A stretch of DNA of 64,000 bases from Hoplostethus atlanticus. Taxonomy: Eukaryota; Chordata; Actinopteri; Trachichthyiformes; Trachichthyidae. Shown piece after piece: positions 1 to 11,864 of this stretch (position 1 is its first letter; the number at the start of each line of letters is the position of its first letter). The notes beneath the pieces were generated by a model. It ran no database searches, was not told where the DNA came from, and saw nothing but the letters and a program-made list of their open reading frames with translations. A program made the position numbers and the translations under genes. The stretch lies in the NCBI GenBank assembly GCA_034670405.1, contig JAXDDX010000033.1:3560501-3624500 (forward strand), given 5' to 3'.

Positions 1-926
1 GCAACAGGTCTTCAGCACCACGTTGGTTCTCTAACTGATAGCAACAACCTGCTATTTCCATGACAGCTCTTGCTCTGTAATTGTAACGTGTTTTTATGTG
101 GACCCCCGGAAAAATAGCCATTACTTCATTACCAGTTAATGGGGGTTGCAAATGAACATATACTTGAATGAGGAAGTCCTTTCTGACTTGGTTTTCATGC
201 TTGAATTACAGCAATTGCTAGTAATTTGGTAACGAGCGCATTGAAAGTCAACGAGTGCGTGCTATTCTACTGACACAAAAAAGTATATTGTTTCCAAGGA
301 AAAATACATTATCAGTAGGTGCAATCAAATCACCTCTTTTCTTTCCCCCCTTTAAAAGCAGTGCAGACAAAAGCTTCTCCCGAGAGGAAACCGATCTCCT
401 CGTGCAGGAGCTGCCTCGTTAACCAATCAGAAAACCTTTTCTCGGAGGTATTGAAATTCTCTTCAATGTTGTTCTCCATGCGTCCTGGCACGTACTATGT
501 TGGATGATCATTCACACCAGAGACACATATGGTTAGAATGAAAAATGCTGCATCTTATTTTTTTTCCTGCTTGAGGGATTTATATCAAAGTGAAATTGGC
601 CGACCAAACGGGCTGGTAAGCTTCTGAATGGGATCTGTTCATGCACACATCTCTTTGGTAAACCCGTGAAAATAGCACGGGAACCCCAAATGCAAGCGCA
701 AATCCCTGTAATCCTTGGCACCAAAATTGCCCTGCTTGCGCTGCTTGATCGTTACCAGCACACCCCCTACTGAGCCTCAAGTCAAGTTCATAGCAAGTCA
801 CCAAAAATACCAAACGGGCGTAGGCTGGGAAAAAAACCTCGACGAAATTGCAACTTCGCCGGCGCAAAACTCGGCCATCCATCACGCACCGTCACGAAAA
901 TAGAGCCCATATAGCGTCATGTTTTG
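1..926. other. unique non-coding DNA, nothing recognised
   Basis: Non-repetitive, AT-leaning sequence with short homopolymers. The overlapping short frames on both strands at 533-903 resemble no known family and look like chance. No RNA gene or transposon end is visible. Confidence 0.6.
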
Positions 927-1230
927 AAAGTTATCGAATCTGTATCTAAACACATGAAATAAATGTGATTTTCTGTGAACACTTTGAGAGTTGTTATAGA
1001 TTAATTAGACACCCGCCTCTAAGGGATGCACGTTGCTACCTCTGAGAAATGATACTAAATTGGTAATGATAGAAGAGAAGAGAGAGTGCATGATATCTCT
1101 CTGGTTCCAAAGTTATCAGAGTGTTTAAACATCTAAATTGAAGGTGTCACTTTCTATGAACACTTAGAAACAGATTAAATATAACTGAAGATGCACCTCA
1201 GGAGATACACACCGCTCCCGCTGAGGATTG
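927..1230. repeat. old tandem duplication, two diverged units
   Basis: Two stretches, about 927-1050 and 1109-1230, share an ordered series of blocks. These are AAAGTTATC, TAAACA, then TTTCT/TTTTCT with TGAACACTT, then GATTAA, then a CCTCTGAGAAA/CCCGCTGAGGA-like end. Order and spacing are kept over more than 110 bp, with gaps, so chance is unlikely. No open frame runs through both. It is probably an ancient local duplication or two copies of an unknown repeat. The start-to-start distance is about 182 bp. Confidence 0.5.
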
Positions 1231-1670
1231 TTTCTCATCACAACATTTTATTTTCATTCACAGTTTCTTCCAATGTAATGAAAGCAGAGAAAAGAAGTGA
1301 GTAGATTCTCAGTCGTCACTGTCTACTAGCACAGAGTGACGAGAATGAGAAACAAATACACTATCTCATCATGAACACAATCGCCTGGAGATATGAGGGG
1401 AATATAAGCATAGCACATTGTGACTGATCAGAGACACGATGCCTACTGCGCTTTAAGAGGCGTCCCTTTCTTTCAGGACCTCCCTCGGCCTTTGAAGATG
1501 TTTCAACGGGAGCTTTTCTCCAGTCCCAAGAGAGGAGAAAGTGTTTCTGATCTCTTGTTACACTTCATTTGAGGCTTTCAATGCATTCAGTGGATATGTA
1601 ATTGTTCTGAGGCTGAGGAATAATGGGATTACTTAGAAATAAAATACCACAATGGTAATTTGATATACCT
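1231..1670. other. unique non-coding DNA
   Basis: Nothing recognised. An imperfect short inverted repeat (about 1300-1345, around GTCACTGT/ACAGAGTGAC) is present but too weak to interpret. Confidence 0.5.
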
Positions 1671-1682
1671 GTGTGTGTGTGT

Positions 1683-1714
<32 letters not shown>

Positions 1715-1734
1715 TTGTGTGTGGGTGGCTGTCT
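1671..1734. repeat. (TG)n microsatellite
   Basis: TG dinucleotide tract with single interruptions (TCTG, TTTG, GGGTG). Histidine/threonine-rich frames on the minus strand here are translations of the tract. Confidence 0.97.
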
Positions 1735-2737
1735 GTGAGCTGCCTCGTATCCAGTTACATCTTTAAAAGATCTTCCAGTTTCTCCAGGCTTGGTATTGAT
1801 TTGTAAGTCGATCCTCCTGCCTCCAGGCCTCCGCCTTTGCACACTGATGTACGGGCTGTTTGTCAATCAGGCCATTTGTTGTGTTCCTTACTGACATGTT
1901 TGTCCAAAAGAATAGCGTCTCGGGGGCCATTATTATAACTGAAGCACTGTTATGCCGTGGGAGGGGCGGCGGGGAGCATCAAAAATTACCCCCATTTACA
2001 AACTGGGTCGAAGCCTGGAAACGACACCGCTCAATGCTTTCTTGATTTATTTTGAACGAGGGGCCAAAGGTCAACCAGCCAGACTGATGTTGAGGTGAGT
2101 GATGATTATAGAATATCGGTGGGACGTCTACGGATGCGGCGATGACGACGTCTCACAGTTACACTGGTGACAACGTGAATAATGACGACAGCAAAGAAAA
2201 AAAAACGCGATCAAAATGAAAACCGCGACGATAGCGACGGTAACCGTGACTACAAAAACCACAGCAACGGCCGCAAAGACACCGATGACAAAGCCGAAGA
2301 GGCACTCTCTCAGTTGTAACAATCAAAAGCAGCTTTCGGCCGACGCGGGACACCATTGGACGTATCAGTCACAGTCCTGACCACCAACAGTTACTGTCTA
2401 TCCTGTGTAATCTCTCAATCGAAATGCCTTAGACTAGGGCCGGCAATGGAGGCCTAAACAGCCTAATCCAGCTATCAGTAGGCTCTGGAGGACAGATAAT
2501 TCCCATCCACCTCAGGATTGGCAGGATAAAAAAGGATGAAAACCCAAAGAGTCAGTGAGGTATTTGTGAGGATCTGGTGGAGTGGAACTGTTTGGGATCG
2601 CTTACCCTGAGGTGTTTTGAGTCTGGACTGGAAGCCCACCCAAACAAGAGAGTCACGGGGGGGTGGCTGTCCGCACTGCAAACCCGTCGCTGCTCCTTTA
2701 ACATGCTAAGTGATTGGCTGCTCGCTGAACTGAAAAC
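1735..2737. other. non-coding DNA with a CGA/GAC-biased patch
   Basis: Mostly unique sequence. About 2125-2310 is enriched in GAC/CGA/ACG triplets (TGACGACG, GCGACGATAGCGACGG) and may be a decayed trinucleotide array. It is unusually rich in CpG for this window. Open frames here are low-complexity consequences of the bias. Confidence 0.45.
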
Positions 2738-3115
2738 TAGAGCCCGACCGATTACCGATGTTTTGACCGATATTTTGTCAAAAGGTGCAAAATTTTCAAA
2801 TCAATTTGAAAAACTTATATTAAATTTTCTATATTTGAGAACATTGAACTTATAAGCAAACAAATAAATAAAAATAAACACAGAAAGAACTTTTTGATAG
2901 AGAAAAAATGTAAAAGATCGTATTACAGAAGTAGCGCGTCAGCTGCTCACACTTGTATTAGAGCTCCCCCTACTGGATAATTCTAGTAAATAGCAATTAC
3001 AACGTTCAAACAGACAAGTACAGGATAAATAATCAATGTTATTTTGTTTATTATACTCATTTAAAAATCGCGACACATCAGTTGTATAACTACCGATCCC
3101 GATGTCGTCAAAAAA
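2738..3115. mobile_element. hAT-like dispersed repeat relic
   Basis: Begins with AGAGCCCGACCGATTACCGA and a second ACCGAT core. This terminal pattern recurs in teleost hAT-type elements whose ends read like AGAGCCCGACCGATAT. The interior contains AGCTCCCCCTACTGGA, a phrase common inside fish transposons, and near 3091 an ACCGATCCCGAT block that could be the decayed far end. I cannot define the 3' end or a target-site duplication, so the extent is approximate. No transposase frame is visible. Confidence 0.4.
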
Positions 3116-3483
3116 GTCAAAAAATTGCTCTACTGAAAACACAAACTTGAAGCTTTAAGGGGTGAAAGTGTGGAAACCCTGATGCCGCTCCCAGCTTCCC
3201 GCTACAGCAAATACTAGGTGTGATCACCCAACACCAGTCAATAAAAACAATGTCACGGAGCCACTGGGCTGTGCACAATGTCGTATTTGCTCTGAGACGG
3301 TGCGTTGTGTTTGTGCGACAGACGGTTTCCACGGCGATCTGTGATATCAGCATCAGTGTTTTCAGAGAGATCTTCTCCCACAGAACGACTCATGTCTGCG
3401 TTTAGAAAATTCTCTCCCCGGCTTGTTGTGCATATCCTACAGCGGGGCTGATGGTATCGCAGCTTAGTGACTTTTTCAACTTT
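3116..3483. other. unique non-coding DNA
   Basis: Nothing recognised. Short frames on both strands overlap each other and have no family signature. Confidence 0.5.
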
Positions 3484-3605
3484 CTGGCAACTCTGCTGCA
3501 GATAGCAGAAATTTGCATTAATTAGACAGGCTCTTTGAGTAGCAGGATCTGCTGCAGGATGAATACATTACAAGGAGACGGGCTCTAAATACTAAACAAC
3601 GTTGT
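3484..3605. promoter_or_regulatory. candidate distal regulatory element (octamer/homeodomain)
   Basis: Non-repetitive block with a perfect POU octamer ATTTGCAT (3511-3518) overlapping a TAATTA homeodomain core, flanked by CTGCTGCAG-type E-box-like words. Octamer plus TAATTA is a frequent combination in vertebrate developmental enhancers. The call is from motifs only; conservation was not tested. Confidence 0.3.
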
Positions 3606-4690
3606 TTCTCACAGTTTGAGATATAGAGAGGAGGCTTGAGCTGTGGAGAGTCTTAACCCGGCGACGGTGACTCTCCAGTGCACACGTACACACCGGCGCT
3701 CTGTCTGAATGGATGTACCTGTTAGAGCCCCGTCACTCTCTCTGGATGTTGTTCCCTCTCACTTTAAAGCCTTTCAATAATGCATGTGCCTCCCGGCTCA
3801 AAGAGAACATACCTCGTAGCTACAAATCACACGCGGCCGCAACAATTAGCGAGGCTGACAGGCTGGTGAAGCACTTAATCACACGTTTAGCATCTTCCAG
3901 TACGGAGCCTTGCAACCGTTTTCAGTCTTCAGTCTTCCAGTGAGTCCGTTTGAGTCCTCAGGCTGTCCAGTTGGCACGAGGTTGGATCATCTCAGTTTTC
4001 TCCATTATCAGGACCCGAAACTCACAAAGGCCTTCACAAAAACATGGTTCATGTTCATTGGCCTGATTTTGTTGGGAGGTGGGGGAGCAGATTATGCAGG
4101 GGGGTCTGGGCCCTCCCTCATTTTGAGGTTTTTACAACCATTTTCCTTCATTTTTGTGGAATTCCACCCCACAGAAAAAAAGTAATTATTTTTCCTTTTT
4201 TTTTTTTTTAAATAAAAAATCTTTGAAATAGTATTTGCAACATAACTTCCAACATCATGGCCCTGGGGACTTTACCCTTGAAAAAAAAAGACCATTATAA
4301 TGAAGGAAAAAGATGTTTATTTTCCACCAACCATGGTAACGTTAGAAATAACATGGCTTAGTAAATCAATTTACAATTGTAGTTAAATACTTAAGTTGGA
4401 ATGTGTCTTTTCCATAAGGGTGAAGATCAGCAGCACCTGATGCAGTACAGCATCTAGAAGGATTACTGGTTGAATCAGCAGGACAGAAACAACACTTTAT
4501 TGATCATTAGCATCAAGGTGAGACTGAGATAAGAAATACTTTTTAGTTTCATGTCCTCTACTGGAGTCTTGAAGGACCTGAACCTGGAGGAGCAACTTCA
4601 CTAAATACGTTTTGACTTGACTGATGTTGGCACCAGCACATACAACACATCGCTAATGTTAATGTTTCTGATAAGCTTGCTACTGTAGCA

Positions 4691-4691
<1 letters not shown>
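3606..4691. other. non-coding DNA with possible old repeat at 4066-4270
   Basis: Mostly unique. About 4080-4130 has a GGGGGGTCTGGGCCCTCCC-like passage resembling the body of a common fish repeat (compare 17860-17880), followed by poly(T) at about 4197-4212. The identification is weak. Beyond 4270 nothing is recognised. Confidence 0.35.
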
Positions 4692-4728
<37 letters not shown>

Positions 4729-4935
4729 TCATAATAATAATAATGATCATAATAATAATAATAACACATTTTATTTATCTTGCACTTTTCAAAACATTGC
4801 TACAAAATGCTTCACTAAGGATCAAAACACATAAAGTTAAACTGCGAAGCAATAAAAAGGGTAAGAAACATAAAAGAGAGTCATAAAAGGGAATTCAAAA
4901 CAATAATAAAGGTCTTGAAATAAAAGCGAGGCTAA
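4692..4935 (+). repeat. teleost dispersed repeat headed by (AAT)n
   Basis: A long AAT tract with GATC interruptions (4692-4764) is followed by a body reading TTTTATTTATCTTGCACTTT, then CAAAATGCTTCACTAAGG and an A-rich tail ending near AATAAAGGTCTTGAAA. The same architecture recurs at 48134-48365 (AAT tract, TATTTATGTAGCACTTTTCC, AAGTGCTTCACGAA, A-rich body, AAAGGCTTTGAGAGG). This is a widespread teleost repeat. Class uncertain (SINE-like or LINE 3' fragment). Confidence 0.6.
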
Positions 4936-5305
4936 GGAATGAGATTCTAAAACACCAGTGAGTCAGGTAACGTTGGGTGATGTTGAGTAACACCGCTAAC
5001 GGAGCTGCTAACATCTGCTGACAGGACAACAGGATGTGTAGGAGAAAACTGTTCATGGCCTGTAAACAATTACAACTGCATGTGTGCAACTGGTTTTGAA
5101 GTCACGTAGTTTGAGCTCAGCCACTGAAGCGGAGGGGGGAGGGCACTGATACCTGTCATTCAGATTCAGGGGTGGCGGCTCATTTTTTATTTTTTGGAAA
5201 ACTCTTATTATTATTTCTTTTGATCACAAAAGCATTTGTTAACTCTCCCTGATCTGATGGATGCAGTTGCTTCACTTGTGCCGTTGCTCATGTTGATGTC
5301 CATGT
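4936..5305. other. unique non-coding DNA
   Basis: Nothing recognised beyond a short purine-rich run. Confidence 0.5.
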
Positions 5306-5414
5306 AGACAGACAGACAGACAAATAGAGTGATAGACAGACAGACAGATAACTAGACTGACAGACAGGCAGACAGATAAATAGACTGATAGACAGACAGA
5401 CAGATAAATAGACT

Positions 5415-5477
<63 letters not shown>
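5306..5477. repeat. (GACA)n/(GATA)n tetranucleotide satellite
   Basis: Interspersed GACA and GATA/AATA units ending in a pure GATA run (about 5447-5477). The serine/leucine/cysteine/tyrosine-rich minus-strand frame here is only its translation. GATA/GACA arrays are common in fish genomes. Confidence 0.95.
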
Positions 5478-5734
5478 GATAATGATGAAGTGATGACGAC
5501 TCCTATTAAAGACATATAGCAACACAACAACAGGTCTTCCTACTGTGGGCTCATCTTAACATGTCATCAGGAACATTACCAGATCCTTGAATCAGTCCTC
5601 CATCTGATGTATTGCCATTGGCACAGTGTGTACGGTCCTTCGCCAGGTTTTATGACCAAGCATTTTTCCCTGAGCCAACATCAGCAAGCTGAATGCACAG
5701 GCAACATATTCAACATGCTTCCCCTTCAAACGTC

Positions 5735-5960
5735 AATTCCTGCAGATTTAATTTCCCTGTGTTATTACTGGGGAATTAAATCTGGGCAGCTTTATGATTA
5801 TTATACAGCCACGCGTCATAAAAAGAGAATTCACTTCCAATTGGAGATATAAACCTTTTAATTAAATCTGCTATTTGCATCGTAAGGCGCACTTTAATTT
5901 CCGTGGCTATTTGGAGAACGCCGGGCGGCTCGGGCTTCAGGAGGCGCGTTAGCATCACAC
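5735..5960. promoter_or_regulatory. candidate regulatory element (octamer, paired TAAT/ATTA)
   Basis: Repeat-free block with GGGGAATTAAATCTGG, TTTTAATTAAATCTG and a perfect octamer ATTTGCAT (5873-5880), then CACTTTAATTTCC. The repeated TTAAATCTG word about 85 bp apart and the dense homeodomain cores resemble conserved non-coding elements. Inference from motif content only. Confidence 0.33.
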
Positions 5961-7937
5961 CGTCATGTGGATAGCAGCGAGCGGCTATTCTCAGTGAGGT
6001 CACCCCACGATTACAAATACACCTGAGACAGACAGCTGTGTTGGTGCTGGCAGGCCCTTTCTGCACCGCGGAGCAAACAGCACACTCTGAAAAAGACTCA
6101 CTTCAATTATGGATGTGTTCAAATGAGGGGGGTTGGATGCAGCGTTGACTCCTTTGCTTGCATAGGCATAGATTGTTTCACTACATAAAATGTCCACCAA
6201 AGGCCTTACTGGTCAAGATCTCCTCTCGTTTCCCATCAAGACAGAGATAAAAGACGGTACTTTCATCCTCAAAGCTTCTTCTTTTTTTTTTACTGTGCAT
6301 TATGTAGAGGTGAGAGACCATCAGGACTCGTGGACCGGCTCCACAACTCAGGGAAGAGGAAAAAAACGGAACAACAAACTTCCTCATCGGCCGCTGTCAA
6401 GGTGGTACACAAGATTGCAGTAGCGCTGAGCAGCTTCCCAGGTGTGAATTTATGTAGCTTGTTCAACAAAAAAAAAAGAGCACACTGTACACGCTCGAGA
6501 TTGGAAAAAGAAAAAAAAAAAAAAAGTGTGAGAAAGTAAAAGGCTCCCGGGGCGGTTCAGTCCCAGAGGTCACGTCTCGCGTCAACACGCCCATAGTGTC
6601 TCTCAGTTCTTTTATTGTACGATCGCCAGGCGTGTTGATGTTAAAGTTGCTCATGCTTGCTTACAGATAGAGTCTGGAACGGTGGAGTGAGTGCGTCCTG
6701 ACAGCCTCATAATATATATCCCTCTGTGTGCCGCTCGGCAGAGGCCGTCGACAATAAACATGCCTGGGTGCCCGCTGTAAACTATTTTACAGCTCTTGAT
6801 TTCGCTAATACATTTCGGAAAGGGGAATATGTGGAAAGACGGCGTTCGCATGATGTTCAACACTTTCTCAGTTCAGCAAGTCAAAATTGGGGCTGTGTTA
6901 ATGTGTCCTTGGCTGTGACCTTGCTGTGGCGGAGGAGAAGCTGCAGCTTCAACCCTCTCTTGGCAGGCTGCTTTCAAGTTTGACTCTAGACAAACAGGAA
7001 ACAGCTTCCCTCAGGTTAGGGGTGAGGCGCGGTGCTAACAACGCAGCGGTATAAAACCTCTCCTGTTACAGAGACCTTCAGAAGGAAAAACCCCGTGGAG
7101 GCGTGGAGTTACTGGTGATGTAGTAAATCGTCCCTCTAAATGGGTTGAGGATGTGATAAAGCCTGTTAACCTAATCAGCTCCCAGACAAAATGCACATGA
7201 ACGTCCCGTTATGACGTTAACCGGCGATTAGTACTTCATAAAGGGTGGAGCGTATTTTTAACTGACGATGGGAAGTGATGCAAAAACTTCCAACACAATA
7301 AAAATAAAGTAACACGTTGAATTATTACGTCGTTAGTGGCCATTATGACATCATCAGGTAAAAATGTGACACTCCTAATAAAGTAATAATGTTGTGTTAT
7401 TATATTATCCAGCAATTTATTGTATTGTATATATATTATATAGCTTATATAGTTTTGTAGATATGTTTTTATAGCTTTTCCATCCCTTTCAGAGGGACAT
7501 TTTACTACATTTTGACAGATGAGGTCCAAGTCAGTCCCTTACATCCGATACCATCAGTTATGATTCCAATTCCAATTGATTGAGACCTTAAAGATGTACT
7601 TACAATGAAAATAACTGAGGTGAGGTTAAACACCGGCAGCGTAGGACTTTCTTTTGCCAGAGTTTGTTTGCTATTAAGGAGAGAGCATTAGCGTCGTCCT
7701 CTTTAACTACAAATGATGAGAATAAAATTATGCATGGCTAAATTATGTAATTCTTCCATGTTAGCGATGTTCATGCAATGCGTGATGAATCATTCTCCCC
7801 ACAAGCGTGTATGATAGTGTGGCACGAATGGAAGCCAGGCTTAATTTCTGAGATTACTCCACTATTTATAGTCCGTCGGTGGCCTATTTTGACATGCAAG
7901 GTTTCAGACCAGCTGGATTTGCATGCATCTGTGCGGC
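5961..7937. other. unique non-coding DNA with homopolymers
   Basis: Contains poly(T) near 6280, A-rich tracts near 6470 and at 6507-6525, and an AT-rich stretch at 7240-7480 with TATATATTATATAG. The stretch 6690-6850 (CTCATAATATATATCC, GACAATAAACATG, GTAAACTATTTTACAG) is unique and could be regulatory. No gene is supported. Confidence 0.5.
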
Positions 7938-7974
<37 letters not shown>

Positions 7975-7982
7975 TGTGTGTG
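7938..7982. repeat. compound (GT)n(GA)n(GT)n microsatellite
   Basis: GT run, then GA run, then GT run. Confidence 0.97.
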
Positions 7983-8710
7983 CAATGTCAAGGTTTCCCT
8001 TCCAATAAACCATCTGACATTGCTTGCAACTTTCAAGTGTTGCGGATTTACACGGTCCCAGGGGAGGTTGAGAGGAAAAACGAAGAACCCAGATTATGAT
8101 GCCATAAATCTGCTAAGTGCTTTTTTTTTTTTTTCCCGGGCAGCGAAAGGGTTGATTTATGTTGACTTAATTGCCAACAGCGTAAACTACTTGAAGAACT
8201 TGAAGAACACTAAATCTTGCATGCATCCATTAACCATCTCTCACCATCCATGCCTCAGAACTAATCCCGCTTCTTAGTAACAGTAGATAAGAGGAACATG
8301 AAACTGTCTGGCGTTATCAGCTTTCAACCCGGGGAGCTGCAGACATGAACCACGGCTTCATTCCATTCTATCATTACGGGTTTAAAATAAAGCACCTGGC
8401 CTCGGCTGTTTGCTTTGGATACAGTCTGAGACCTCTGAACATTGTCATTAGTGATGGGAAAGCATGGCCACGTCCAAACCGCTCCCTCTCTCCACTCCTC
8501 TGGTGAAATAAAAACCCAGGAATGAAGCGACTGACCTTTCCAATTCAAAACAGTGAGTCAGTGCTTAAAGCTCTCGGCTGCAGCTATTTATTGCACACGC
8601 CGTATGAGTGAGTTTCTCCTTTATCGCACTTTAAGCTTCTAATTTTCCACTAGTTTTCCATACGCGTTGTATTCGCCGTTGCGCCCCGGTCAATCTGATA
8701 CCGTCCCGTA
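7983..8710. other. unique non-coding DNA
   Basis: Poly(T) at about 8120-8134. Otherwise nothing recognised. Confidence 0.5.
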
Positions 8711-8905
8711 CAGCGGGGTGGCCTAAAGGTCAGGAAACTGTGCCGAAATCAAAAGGTCACACGTTTGATCACAGCCAATGTGTCTTCAGCATGTTGTTCT
8801 GTTGTTCTGTTGAAGTGCCCTTGAGCAAACGGCTACTTACTCGCTCAGCATAAGCCGCTTTCGGACGAGAGTGTCGGGTTAGATGCTTGAGCTGTAAATG
8901 ATTTA
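8711..8905 (+). mobile_element. tRNA-derived SINE (teleost type)
   Basis: A head reading GGGGTGGCCTAAAGGTCAGG carries an A-box-like TGGCCTAAAGG (8719-8729). A decayed B box follows (ACGTTTGATCA, about 8761-8771). The SINE body GAAGTGCCCTTGAGCAAAC follows, and the tail CATAAGCCGCTTTCGGACG...GAGCTGTAAATG matches the well-known fish SINE tail of the form TAAGTCGCTTTGGATAAGAG...AAATG. It is diverged and therefore old. It is a retroposed pol III element, not a functional tRNA gene: the B box lacks the GGTTCGA core. Confidence 0.7.
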
Positions 8906-10928
8906 GCGGCGGGAGGCAAAGATCACCTGAAAAGCCATTAATACTTGGACAAAGTTACGGCAAAATGAAGGTGATCCTCCAGACCTTTCAAAATACCAAT
9001 CAAACCGCTTCACTGCATTAAAAAGTTCAACAACTTAAAACAATAATAATAAAAAACTGCAGGGCACCTTGACATTTTGATATTTACTCTATTATTTTTT
9101 CTTGTCTAGGCAGCACGGGGAGGACGTTTCTGCATTTGCCTCTAAGCCACCCTGAGAGCAAATTGTTGACATTGTTTGCATCCATCATTCAGAAAGCAGG
9201 CAAACTAGCTAGCGGCTAGCAGCACCCATGACACACTCTAAGTGCCAATACAGAAACGTTTTCCCCACATTGTGACAAAAGCCTGGTGCAGAAAAACAGT
9301 CTGAAAAGTCTAAATGTCAAGGTATCACTTTAGGTTTGCAGAGCACTGTGATGAACCAACCCTGTGAGAAAACCCCGATTCATCATTCATCTGAGGCGGG
9401 CCGACACCGCATGCCTCTGAATCCTCCCTCTGCTGCAGACCTCTTTACGGGAAGGCCACGTCTCACACGCTCTGTAAACGTGGATCGGGCAAGCTAAATA
9501 TTTAGCTGATTGTCTTTGCTTTTATTTGGGGAAATAGGCCTGCAAACAGAGTGGTGTGCTTTTGCTCCTGGCACTTTACCTCCTACTTAAATCATGCCCA
9601 TCCATTCCCATCTGTGAGACTCATATTATAGGACAACCTGTGTGACTGCTCCACATGGGTATTTATATACACAAGAGAGAACTGATGGATGAATTTCAGA
9701 TGTGCGTCCCGGGCGTCTGTGGGGACGTTTCCATTTCTAGACTGGGGAAAAATGCTCCATGTCGCCCCTGGGAATACAGTATCTAAGGTGCCTGTGCTGC
9801 TGTTTCCATTCGATTACCTCACCTCAAACTGGTGCTGTTATTTCAACAGCCTTCTGTTCACATTTTGCACGAAACAGAGCAAATGCATTAAGATTATGCA
9901 TAATATATACAAGTGAGTGCATGTTTAAAAACATACATGAGGGAGGAGAGGCCTCATGCGTCGAAGAACAGCTGCACACAATTATTTTCATATAACATTT
10001 TGAGGCTGTAAAGTGCACTGCGGCCCCGAGTCCAGAGAAGTAGGGGAAGAAATAGTGTGCGGTGTTTCAGCCACTTTGTTCTCCTTCTCCTTGATTTAGC
10101 CCCAGAATACAGACTTTGATTTATTTCAGAGTCCTGCACAGTTTTACCAGGAAAAGTGGACCTGAAAGGCTTTATCTGGTATTCCCACAGTAATATCATT
10201 TCACAACACAATTTATTCTGTATTTCACTTCGTCCTACAAGACTCTGTTCCAGTAATTTCCCAAACGGTCTCATTTTTAACTATGAGTTGGCAAAAAATG
10301 CATTATACATACATAACGCATTCCCAGTCAAGAGAAATTACACATCATTGCCATCTCTCGCAATATTGCCTGGAAACCCAAGAGGTATCAAATCTATAAC
10401 ACAATCATCTACAATGAACTATTAAAGACGCAGTAAAATTGCTTAACTGAATGCGTTTGTGGTCGGGCGGCAAAGTGTTCTTGTTTATGTGCACTTCATC
10501 CTATAACTAGAGGATGGGACGCTAATCCAGTTGCATTGTCTGTGCAATCGTACAGTAGCTTCATATTTGCCTGCAAAAAACTGCAAAATGCATGTTAGTG
10601 TAACGATAAAGAAACTAAAACTAACCCCGACTAGCTACTACAGTGTGACCTTGAGGGTTACCACACAGTTTTTTGTCAATGTTAGAAGCGTGGGCAGTGG
10701 TAGTAAGCAAAAAATATAATTAGTCCACCATGTTCTGTCCCCGTTTGGTTCTGCTGACCCCAGGACAGAGGCAGCCAGGTGGTCAGGCAGCCAGACAGGG
10801 TGTAATGAGTATCGTGTCGGTCCACGCAGCACCTAGTCTTTGCAGCCGGCAGACACACGGATGAACTGTAGAGCAAAAGTCTGACCAGGGAATTGAAACA
10901 GTTCACAGGACGGATGAAGAGTTAACAG
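8906..10928. other. unique non-coding DNA
   Basis: No gene or transposon recognised. 9490-9540 (GCTAAATATTTAGCTGATTG) contains the 14-bp palindrome GCTAAATATTTAGC. 10270-10400 contains TATGAGTTGGCAAAAAATGC and is AT-rich and repeat-free; it could be regulatory but is unsupported. Confidence 0.5.
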
Positions 10929-11165
10929 AGGGGCTTCCAGGTGACATAACAGCCCCTCTGGTGGCCATATTGGGGGTCCTGGATCAGCGGCTGCGAACAG
11001 ATGATCGCGTTTCTCAACAGAATTCAACAGTGGTGGTGAATTTCTTCTTCTGCTGTTTTTGACTGGGAACTGATCATTTTGCCACCACTCCGATCAGTTT
11101 CGTGTTCAGATAATGTCAGCTTGTCCGCTAGCTAACCAGCTAACCAGCTAACCAGCTAACCATCA
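10929..11165 (-). repeat. dispersed repeat, copy A of an inverted pair
   Basis: Reverse complement of this stretch aligns in order with 21538-21752. Shared blocks are GTTAGCTAGC, ACAAGCTG(A/C)CATTATCT, GTTCCC(A/G)(G/C)TCAAAAAC, TATGGCC(A/T)(C/T)CAGAGGGG and GTTA(T/C)GTCA. Copy A also carries a tandem (GCTAACCA) expansion at 11129-11163. Non-coding and moderately diverged. The family is unknown to me; it is probably a decayed transposon. Confidence 0.65.
11129..11163. repeat. (GCTAACCA)4 minisatellite
   Basis: Four near-perfect 8-bp units at the edge of the dispersed repeat copy A. Confidence 0.85.
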
Positions 11166-11864
11166 CTGTCTTGATATAAACACATTTGATTTTATATCAG
11201 CCATATTACCAGCTAATATATCTAGTAGAGGTTAACATCTCAGGCTCCAGATGAGCACCTTCTCCTGGACAAGAGTTTTTTTTTTTTTAGTTAATTACGT
11301 CTTAAATTAAATTTTCCCCGGGTGATGTGCAGCTCCGGTTTGTCTTCTTTGATTGGGCGTCCATTCGTCAATCTACATTTGTTGATAATGCCGTGGGTGA
11401 CACATTTGAGTGCAGCGTGACCGGACAGATGCAACACAGGTGGCCAGTCATCTGTCTTGAGCTGTCTAAACTGTGCGAAGATGGAAAAACTCCACTAGCA
11501 AAAAAAAAAAATACTCCATCAAACGAAAATATTAGTAGAGACTGGGACCAGATAGCTCCCCTGTCACAGTAGTCTAATACCTACACCGTTACTGCATTGA
11601 CCTCCACCCACGCCAGAACAATATTTTCCATGTAACGCTATTGGCTGTGATAAATTTACCCATTATTTGTGCGCGGCCATTTCTCCGATAGACCTCAATT
11701 ATGGTGCCAGATGGGGTTGCTAGGAGATTAGTGACGCAACCCGCAAAGCCTCTGTGGATGGATGGACGCGTGGCGTGGGCTGACCTGCCAACGTGGCTGT
11801 AAACAACCGCACCTCCTGTCCGGAGGAGCGATTATCTTAGTCACAACTGGCTGAAGAGGCGTGA
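11166..11864. other. unique non-coding DNA
   Basis: Short poly(T) near 11277-11289 and poly(A) near 11501. Nothing else recognised. Confidence 0.5.

Noticed and set aside
5288..5530. Ser/Leu/Cys/Tyr-rich minus-strand frame
   Set aside because: Translation of the GACA/GATA satellite.
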